From the NCBI GenBank assembly GCA_025964575.1, contig JAOPYO010000032.1, positions 1 to 37,289 on the forward strand: a stretch of DNA of 37,289 nt, read 5' to 3'. The stretch comes from Actinomycetes bacterium (GTDB lineage: Bacteria > Actinomycetota > Actinomycetes > Streptosporangiales > Streptosporangiaceae). The position numbers and the translations under genes were made by a program. The notes beneath the pieces are model-generated. The model saw only the letters and a program-made list of their open reading frames with translations. It was not told where the DNA came from and searched no databases. Position 1 is the first letter of the stretch, and each line of letters begins with the position of its first letter. Of the stretch, positions 31,925 through 37,289 are shown in pieces.

Positions 31925-32878
31925 GTGCGCGAACGTCTCGCCGGCCTGTTCTCCGTCGCCACGCTGCTCATGACGGGAATGGCCGTCTGCGGGTGCTCAA
32001 CTCATGATCAGTCGGCGGCGGCGACGACTCCCACGCAGGTCCACGCGGCGGTGACTCCGTCGAACTCACCCAGTGCCAGTCCCAGCCCGGCCGTGCCGCA
32101 CAAACCCAAGCGGCTGGATCGTCAGCGCCTGACGAAGGCGATCGACGCTTATCTGGCCGAACGGGCGAGCGTGGTAACGGTCGAGATGGTGGACCGTACG
32201 ACCGGGGCCTCCTTCCGCTACCACCCCGGCGGCCAGTACGTCACAGCCAGTGCGGTCAAGGTCGACATCCTCATGACCCTGCTGCTCCAGCGGCAGCGCA
32301 AGCACCGCGGGCTCACCAGCGCCGAACGCTCGGACGCGAGCGTCATGATCCGCATGAGTGACAACCATGCCGCCGACCGGCTGTACGTGAAGGTCGGCGG
32401 GGCGAGCGGTGTCGCCGCGGCCAACCGCGCGTTCCGTCTCACCAGTACCCGGCCCGTCGACGGTAAGTGCAAGGACCTGCTGTGCTGGAGCCTCACCCAG
32501 ACGACCGCGAAGGACCAGCGTCGGCTGCTGGAGGTGCTGCTCGGCCCGAAGAGCGCGCTGAACGCCAAGAACCGGGCGTACGTCCTCGGCCTGATGGGCA
32601 AAGTCGTCAAGGAAGAGTCGTGGGGGATCAGCGCCGCTGCCCGCAAGGGTGACAAGGTCGCGCTGAAGAACGGCTGGATGACCCTCCAACGTGACGCCGA
32701 GCATTGGGTGATCGACAGCATCGGCCGGGTCCAGGGCCACGGCCATGACTTCCTCATCACGGTCCTCACCTGGCACAACCCCACCGACGGCTACGGCATC
32801 ACGACCATCCAGCACGTCGTCGAACTCGCGGCCAAGGAGTTCCGCAAAACCACTCCCTGGCTCGAAAAAATCGAGTGA
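31925..32878 (+). CDS. Lipoprotein of the beta-lactamase / penicillin-binding serine hydrolase fold
   Basis: 317 residues from GTG 31925 (GTG 31916 also possible). N-terminal signal with lipobox MAVCGCS, then a Ser/Thr/Pro linker (to about residue 60). The catalytic domain has SxxK as SAVK (in TASAVKVDILM), SDN in RMSDNHAAD and KNG in LKNGWM, the class A beta-lactamase triad. The usual omega-loop Glu-x-x-Leu-Asn is not seen, so hydrolysis of beta-lactams is doubtful; many actinobacterial members are of unknown function. It should sit on the outer face of the membrane. The gene starts within a few bases of the ATL stop codon. Confidence 0.8.
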   Translation: MRERLAGLFSVATLLMTGMAVCGCSTHDQSAAATTPTQVHAAVTPSNSPSASPSPAVPHKPKRLDRQRLTKAIDAYLAERASVVTVEMVDRTTGASFRYHPGGQYVTASAVKVDILMTLLLQRQRKHRGLTSAERSDASVMIRMSDNHAADRLYVKVGGASGVAAANRAFRLTSTRPVDGKCKDLLCWSLTQTTAKDQRRLLEVLLGPKSALNAKNRAYVLGLMGKVVKEESWGISAAARKGDKVALKNGWMTLQRDAEHWVIDSIGRVQGHGHDFLITVLTWHNPTDGYGITTIQHVVELAAKEFRKTTPWLEKIE

Positions 32879-33064
32879 CCTTTTAGAGATGACCGTTTAT
32901 CGTCTTTTGTGAGTCGCCCCGGCAGGCTCAGGAGCGAGCGGCCTTACGGAAGCCGTGCATTCGGAACAGTCATCCACTGATAACTGGTTTCCCATCCGAA
33001 AGCTCGTCCTTCATATCGGGACCTGATTCGGGGCGGCTCCCCTTTGGGAAGACGGGAGAGCGCC

Positions 33065-33916
33065 ATGACCCAGACACGCGACATCATCATCAAGTCCACG
33101 CACCGTGGTCTCCGTTACGAGGACGGCAGGCTGACGGGCGTGCTCGAGGCCGGCCGCTATGAGCTGCCGGAGACCTCGATCTGGCGCAAGCACCCGCCCG
33201 TCACCGAGATCGTGCTGGTTGACATGCGCGAGCGTGAGCTGACCCTCAAGGGCCAGGAGATCCTTACCGCGGACAAGGTCGCGGTGCGGGTCAGCATCAT
33301 CACGCTGTTCCAGGTCGTCGACCCGGTCGCCGCCCTGGAGAAGGTGGCCTCCTATGAGGACCGACTTTACAGCGACGTTCAGCTCGCCGCACGCAGGTCG
33401 CTGGCGTCCATGACGCTGGAGGCGATTCTGACCAATCGCAATCAGCTCAGCGAGGACATTCTCAGTGATGTCACGGACGCCGCGGCCGGCTATGGAGTCG
33501 CCATTCTCCGCGCCGATGTGAAGGACCTCGTATTTCCCGGTAATCTCCAGGAGATCATGAACCGGGTGCTCACCGCCGAGCGGCTTAGCGAGGCTCACCT
33601 CGTCGACGCGCGTACGAAGGCCGAGCGGGAGGCGATCGAGGCCAGGTCGCGCGCCGAGACGGAGCGGATCGTGGCACAGACCCGGCGTGAGGCGGAGCGG
33701 ATGGCGGCCGAGAGCGAGGCGGAGGCCCACCGGATCCGGGCCGAGGCCGAGGCGGACGCGCTGCGGATGCACGCCGACGCGGCGGCGGCCTACTCCGAGC
33801 ACCCCGTGCTGCTGCGGGTTCGCGAGCTGGAGACCCTCGCCCGACTGGCCACCAACGCCTCCGCGCGGATCTACGTCGGCTTCGACAAGCACGCCGACCT
33901 GGAGCCGCTCCCGTGA
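33065..33916 (+). CDS. SPFH/Band 7 domain protein (slipin-like) without membrane anchor
   Basis: 283 residues, ATG with GGGAGAG upstream. The SPFH domain spans about 25-185 (VDMRERELTLKGQEILTADK, VRVSIITLFQVVDPVAALEK, LRADVKDLVFPGNLQEIMNR). It is followed by an Arg/Glu/Ala-rich coiled coil (about 185-255: EREAIEARSRAETERIVAQT, EAEAHRIRAEAEADALRMHA). Slipins form ring-like oligomers at membranes. The usual N-terminal hydrophobic hairpin is missing, so it may act at the membrane through partners or stay soluble. Confidence 0.88.
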   Translation: MTQTRDIIIKSTHRGLRYEDGRLTGVLEAGRYELPETSIWRKHPPVTEIVLVDMRERELTLKGQEILTADKVAVRVSIITLFQVVDPVAALEKVASYEDRLYSDVQLAARRSLASMTLEAILTNRNQLSEDILSDVTDAAAGYGVAILRADVKDLVFPGNLQEIMNRVLTAERLSEAHLVDARTKAEREAIEARSRAETERIVAQTRREAERMAAESEAEAHRIRAEAEADALRMHADAAAAYSEHPVLLRVRELETLARLATNASARIYVGFDKHADLEPLP

Positions 33917-33932
33917 GATCACCTCCCTCCCT

Positions 33933-33975
33933 CCGTGATCACGCAATCGTTCGACGATTGATTGCATGATCACGG
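33933..33975. repeat. Dispersed palindromic element, copy D
   Basis: CCGTGATCACGCAATC (33933-33948) and GATTGCATGATCACGG (33960-33975) pair at 15 of 16 positions. Inside is a second hairpin CAATCGT-TCG-ACGATTG (33944-33960). It lies between convergent stop codons and is followed by GGGGAGCG like copy C. Confidence 0.75.
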
Positions 33976-34045
33976 GGGGAGCGCTGCTCGCGTATCGCTC
34001 CGTACGGCGTTTCCAGCGCTGCCCGGGTCTGGAGATCCGCGCGCT

Positions 34046-34822
34046 CTAGCGGCTGCCGGGGAGCTGACCCAGGACGCTGTCGTCCATTCCCGGACCCCGC
34101 AGGAGTTCGGCGAAGGCGGCGTCCTCCCGCTGCCGGGCGCGCAGAATCCGATCCCGATGGGCGTCGCTGACGAGACGTTTGGTGGCCAGCAGCGACGCCA
34201 GCGGCTTGGACGCGATCTCCCGGGCCAGCTCGTGCGTCGTCTCCAGCAAGGTCTCGGCAGGGCAGGTCCGCAAGGCCAGACCGGACGCCACGGCCTGGTC
34301 GGCGGTGAACCAGCGCGACGCGTACAGTGCCAGCGCTGCCTGCTGGTGCCCCATCCGCAGCGGCAGCAGGTAGCTGCTGGCCGCCTCCGGGGCGACCCCC
34401 ATCGAGGTGAAGGGCGCGAGCAGCCGGGCGTGTTCGGCGATCAGCACCAGGTCGCAGTGCGCGAGCATGGTCAGGCCGAGACCGACCCCGGAACCGTTGA
34501 CCGCGGCCAGCAGCGGTTTGGGGAAGGCGATCAGCACGTCCAGCAAGGTGCCGAAGCCCTTGCCCGTGTTCGCGGAGCTCTCACCTGCGGCGTGCGCCTG
34601 CGCGATGGCGGCCATCTCGTTCAGGTCCGTGCCGGAGGAGAACGACTTCCCGGCCCCGGTGAGCAGCACGACCGACACCTCGTCGTCGGTGGCGGCCGTT
34701 TCCAGCGCGCCGGCGAGCGCGAGATAGAGAGCCTCGTTGAAGGCGTTGGCCGCTTCCGGTCGATGGAAGGTGAGCGTACGTACCTTCTCCCGATCATCAA
34801 CTGCGAGAACCTCGGTCGGCAT
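34046..34822 (-). CDS. Enoyl-CoA hydratase/isomerase family protein
   Basis: 258 residues, ATG after GAAGGGA. Crotonase fold: LTGAGKSFSSGTDLNEM (first oxyanion strand), KPLLAAVNGSGVGLGLTMLAHCDL (second), and FTSMGVAPEAASSYLLPLRMG with the Glu that can serve as general base; the first usual Glu position is not obvious. It likely acts on enoyl- or unsaturated acyl-CoA in fatty-acid or side-chain degradation; no other beta-oxidation gene is adjacent. The usual CoA-binding residues are present, but isomerase or hydratase activity cannot be separated. Confidence 0.85.
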   Translation of the reverse strand: MPTEVLAVDDREKVRTLTFHRPEAANAFNEALYLALAGALETAATDDEVSVVLLTGAGKSFSSGTDLNEMAAIAQAHAAGESSANTGKGFGTLLDVLIAFPKPLLAAVNGSGVGLGLTMLAHCDLVLIAEHARLLAPFTSMGVAPEAASSYLLPLRMGHQQAALALYASRWFTADQAVASGLALRTCPAETLLETTHELAREIASKPLASLLATKRLVSDAHRDRILRARQREDAAFAELLRGPGMDDSVLGQLPGSR

Positions 34823-35049
34823 GTCGGTCCCTTCGCGTTCCGGCGATCTGGTGATCGTGACCGAGTATCCCTACAGCCGCGTCATCGGGTCACCGCAGGG
34901 TCTTTCTCGGTATCCGCAGTGAGTCCGTTTCCGAGCCCGGCGCCGAGCGTCTCGGCCCTGGATGGGTTCCTCAGCTGCTGGTCGGGGTCGGTCGCGCGTA
35001 GTGTTTGCGATGATTCGTACAGCATTTGGTAGGGCTGTGGGTGGGGCTG

Positions 35050-36021
35050 ATGGCGGTCGAAGATCCAGCAGCAGATGAGCTGGAGGTTGTTCTACTGCAG
35101 CATCGTCGCCGGTACACCAGCCGGGAGGTGGCCGACCTCGCCGGGGTGCCGGTGTACCGGGCGCGCCGATTCTGGCGTGCCCTGGGGTTCGCGAATGTCG
35201 ATGATGACGCGGTGGAGTTCACCGATGCTGATGTGGACGCTCTGGTGTTGCTCTTGCGGCTGGTAGCCGATGAGGTGTTCGACGAACAGCATGCGCTGCT
35301 GCTGGCCAGGTCGCTGGGGCAGGCGACGGCAAGGCTGGCAGAGTCGCAGGCGGAGCTCAGTTTGGAGCTGCTCGATCAGGCCGGTGTGGTCGGCGAGGAC
35401 CGGGCTCGGTTCCTCAGCCTCGGTGTGCCGGACATCTTGCCTGATCTCGAGCGATTGCTGACCTACACCTGGCGCAGGCAGCTCGCGGCCTCGGTGGGGC
35501 GGGTCCTGCAGACCGATCAGGAGGCGCGTGCCGCGCAGCTGGCTGTGGGGTTCGCGGATCTGGTCGGGTTCACCCGATTGAGCCGTCGGCTGGAGGAGCT
35601 GGACCTTGCGCGGCTGGTGGACCGATTCGAGGGCCGATCGGTGGACATGGTGACGGCGGGTCGGGGGCGGGTGATCAAGACTCTGGGTGATTCGGTGATG
35701 TTCGTCGCCGACTTGGCTCAGGATGCGGCGGAGATCGCACTCCAGCTGGTGGAGGTGCACGCGGGGGAGCGGACCGTTCCGCCGGTGCGAGTCGGGGTCG
35801 CTCTCGGTCCGGTGTTGGCGCGGATGGGGGATGTGTTCGGCAGCACGGTGAACCTGGCGAGCAGGCTCACCTCGCTGGCCGCGCCGGACCAGGTGCTGGT
35901 GGATGCGCAGATGGGCACCGACCTGGCTACCCGCCACCGGTTCGAGCTGTCCCCGGTCGGGCCTCTCGTGGTGCGCGGGTTCGATGAGGTGACCGCCTTC
36001 ACCCTGGACAGGAAATCCTGA
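35050..36021 (+). CDS. Class III adenylate/guanylate cyclase with N-terminal HTH-type domain
   Basis: 323 residues from ATG 35050 (GGTGGGG upstream). N-terminal MerR-like helix-turn-helix (about 20-62: YTSREVADLAGVPVYRARRF then FTDADVDAL), a helical linker to about 160, then a catalytic domain. Metal Asp: D170 in FADLVGFTRL and D214 in IKTLGDSVMFV; K210 is the adenine-selecting lysine; N268 and R272 in GSTVNLASRL complete the active site. It should make cAMP, possibly gated by the N-terminal domain, which could bind DNA or act as a dimerisation/regulatory module. No transmembrane helix. Confidence 0.88.
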   Translation: MAVEDPAADELEVVLLQHRRRYTSREVADLAGVPVYRARRFWRALGFANVDDDAVEFTDADVDALVLLLRLVADEVFDEQHALLLARSLGQATARLAESQAELSLELLDQAGVVGEDRARFLSLGVPDILPDLERLLTYTWRRQLAASVGRVLQTDQEARAAQLAVGFADLVGFTRLSRRLEELDLARLVDRFEGRSVDMVTAGRGRVIKTLGDSVMFVADLAQDAAEIALQLVEVHAGERTVPPVRVGVALGPVLARMGDVFGSTVNLASRLTSLAAPDQVLVDAQMGTDLATRHRFELSPVGPLVVRGFDEVTAFTLDRKS

Positions 36022-36103
36022 CGAGAAATCTGCTGCGGGCCATCCTGTGGTTATCGCCGTCAACCGGTAGCCGGGCGACAGCGTTCAGTGGCCATTGGAA
36101 ACA

Positions 36104-36907
36104 ATGGGTCTCATGAACATCGACCTCAGCGGGCGTACTGCTTTCGTCAGTGGATCGACCAAGGGAATCGGTCGCGCGATCGCCGCAGGCCTCGCCCGCG
36201 CCGACGCCACCACCGTGGTCAACGGCCGCGACGAGGAGCGCGTCGCCGCGACGGTGCGAGCTCTGCTGGAGGAGATCCCCGGCGCCGATGTGAGGGGGGT
36301 GGCCGCGGACGTCGCGACCGCCGAGGGAGCCCGGCAGCTGTTCGATCAGCTGCCGGTCGTCGACGTGCTGATCAACAACCTGGGAATCTTCGGGGTCAAG
36401 CCCGTACTGGAAATCGATGACGAGGAGTGGCGGCGCTACTTCGAGGTCAACGTGCTCTCGGGCATCCGGCTGGCGCGCCAATACCTTCCCGGCATGACCG
36501 AGCGTGGCTGGGGACGGGTGCAGTTCATCGCCAGCGACTCCGCCGTGGTGACCCCCGTGGAGATGGTGCACTACGGCATGACCAAGACGGCGCTGCTGGC
36601 AGTCTCCCGCGGGTACGCGAAGGCGGTCGCGGGCACCGGTGTCACTGTGAACACGGTGATGGCGGGTCCAACGCACACCGAGGGCGTCGAGGACTTCCTC
36701 GCGGAGTTGGTGGGCACGGACCTGCCGTGGGATGAGGCGCAGCGGCGGTTCATGGCCGAGCACCGGCCGAACTCGCTTCTGCGCCGGCTCATCGAGCCCG
36801 AGGAGATCGCCAACATGGTGGTCTACCTCAGTTCCGAGCACGCCTCCGCCACGACCGGCGGTGCAGTCCGGGTGGACGGCGGATACATCGACGCCGTCCT
36901 GCCCTGA
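36104..36907 (+). CDS. Short-chain dehydrogenase/reductase (SDR)
   Basis: 267 residues from ATG 36104 (TTGGAA upstream; ATG 36113 also possible, giving MNIDLSGR). Rossmann SGSTKGIGRAIA (TGxxxGxG type), NNLGIFG, catalytic Ser in IASDSAV and Tyr/Lys in HYGMTKTA, and a C-terminal GGAVRVDGGYIDA. A complete classical SDR oxidoreductase using NAD(P)H; substrate unknown. No obvious operon partner. It is followed by a roughly 80-nt gap and a remnant. Confidence 0.88.
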   Translation: MGLMNIDLSGRTAFVSGSTKGIGRAIAAGLARADATTVVNGRDEERVAATVRALLEEIPGADVRGVAADVATAEGARQLFDQLPVVDVLINNLGIFGVKPVLEIDDEEWRRYFEVNVLSGIRLARQYLPGMTERGWGRVQFIASDSAVVTPVEMVHYGMTKTALLAVSRGYAKAVAGTGVTVNTVMAGPTHTEGVEDFLAELVGTDLPWDEAQRRFMAEHRPNSLLRRLIEPEEIANMVVYLSSEHASATTGGAVRVDGGYIDAVLP

Positions 36908-36989
36908 CCCGCCGCATCGGCATCTGCCACAACGCGTCACAGACCGGAGCCGAAGTGCGAAGATTTTCGAGTTCTGAGGGGAACAATCA

Positions 36990-37100
36990 TGAGCGCTGAG
37001 GTGCTGGCCCTCAGGCCCGCGCTGATCATCCCCGGTCACGGCGCCCCGTTCGAACCCGGCCCGGCCACGCCCCTCCAGCGGTCACCGCCCCCTTCGGGAG
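36990..37100 (+). pseudogene. Truncated MBL-fold hydrolase remnant
   Basis: After ATG 36990 (GAGGGG upstream) the codons read a C-terminal piece of a metallo-beta-lactamase-fold hydrolase: LALRPALIIPGHGAPFEPGP, with the PGHG metal motif. Then the frame runs into Pro/Arg-rich sequence with no family similarity. Only about 30 residues survive, so this is a fragment left by an internal or 5' deletion. Confidence 0.5.
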
Positions 37101-37289
37101 TCACATCACGCGATGGCCGTACATCTCGCCGAGGGGGTCGGCGAGCAGTTCCAGCCGCGCCCCATCGGGATCGCGGAAGTAGCTCGAGGCGTCGCCCTCG
37201 AGGATGTCCTCCACCCCGGCGGCGTCCAGCTTGCCGCGCAGCCGCTGCCAGTTCGCCCGCTCCACCGAGATGGCCACGTGATGCAGCCC
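37101..37289 (-). CDS. VOC-family protein (glyoxalase/dioxygenase fold), C-terminal part
   Basis: The last 62 codons before TGA 37101-37103 are visible; the start lies beyond the window edge. It reads GLHHVAISVERANWQRLRGK, a helix, SSYFRDPDGARLELLADP and GEMYGHRVM, the C-terminal beta-alpha-beta-beta-beta half of a vicinal oxygen chelate domain. The His in HHVAIS and the Glu in RLELLAD are metal ligands in this fold. Substrate unknown. Confidence 0.85.
   Translation of the reverse strand, partial: GLHHVAISVERANWQRLRGKLDAAGVEDILEGDASSYFRDPDGARLELLADPLGEMYGHRVM

Noticed and set aside
1..37289. tRNA, rRNA genes, insertion sequences, attachment sites
   Set aside because: No cloverleaf, rRNA-like block, transposase or integrase gene was recognised by eye.

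Overview
The window is high-GC actinobacterial chromosome. Codon choice is strongly G/C at third positions and GTG starts are common. The gene set (DUF3107, DUF6758, mycosin-type proteases, Ku with a Lys/Ala-rich tail, MoeZ, a RhlE-like helicase next to DUF3107 and TetR) points to Streptosporangiales or a close relative. The lineage is inferred from family resemblance only; no rRNA or tRNA gene was seen.

Layout. 1-5.1 kb: a secreted S37 peptidase, the NAD-salvage pair pnuC-nadR behind an operator-like region, a membrane protein with a long Tyr/Gln/Pro repeat tail, and a Nudix hydrolase. 5.1-8.6 kb: a plus-strand cluster of DUF6758, a PHP phosphoesterase, a metallo-beta-lactamase-fold protein that has lost its metal ligands, and a RecB/Cas4-like nuclease with an Fe-S cysteine set. 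8.6-12.2 kb: an MpaB-type oxygenase, a broken epoxide hydrolase gene, an alpha/beta hydrolase and a glycerophosphodiesterase. 12.2-17.2 kb, minus strand: DEAD-box helicase (apparent CTG start), GlsB-type stress membrane protein, DUF3107, TetR, a small acidic protein and an unusual flavin disulfide-reductase homologue. 17.3-20.2 kb: an NHEJ island with a LigD-type polymerase and an ATP-dependent ligase (4-bp overlap) divergent from ku. 20.2-26.6 kb: SodC-like protein, alpha/beta hydrolase, CsbD, MoeZ, and a TetR/MmpL divergent pair with two near-identical operator-like sites. 26.7-31.4 kb: a small secreted four-Cys protein, then two tandem copies of a two-gene module (membrane-anchored Cys protein plus membrane-anchored mycosin-like subtilase). 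31.6-37.3 kb: alkyltransferase-like protein, beta-lactamase-like lipoprotein, SPFH protein, enoyl-CoA hydratase, class III cyclase with an N-terminal helix-turn-helix, SDR, and the end of a VOC protein cut by the window edge.

The two strongest leads are: (1) the duplicated protease/partner module, which has no type VII secretion genes nearby; each copy is translationally coupled and apparently leaderless, and lies just after a palindromic element; (2) a family of at least five palindromes bounded by TGATC/GATCA-type ends, most at convergent gene ends, which may be a dispersed terminator or REP-like repeat. Also notable are the metal-ligand-free MBL protein, a disulfide-reductase homologue with one of its two redox cysteines missing, a Shine-Dalgarno-masking hairpin under a sigma-B-like promoter at glsB, and the CTG-start helicase.
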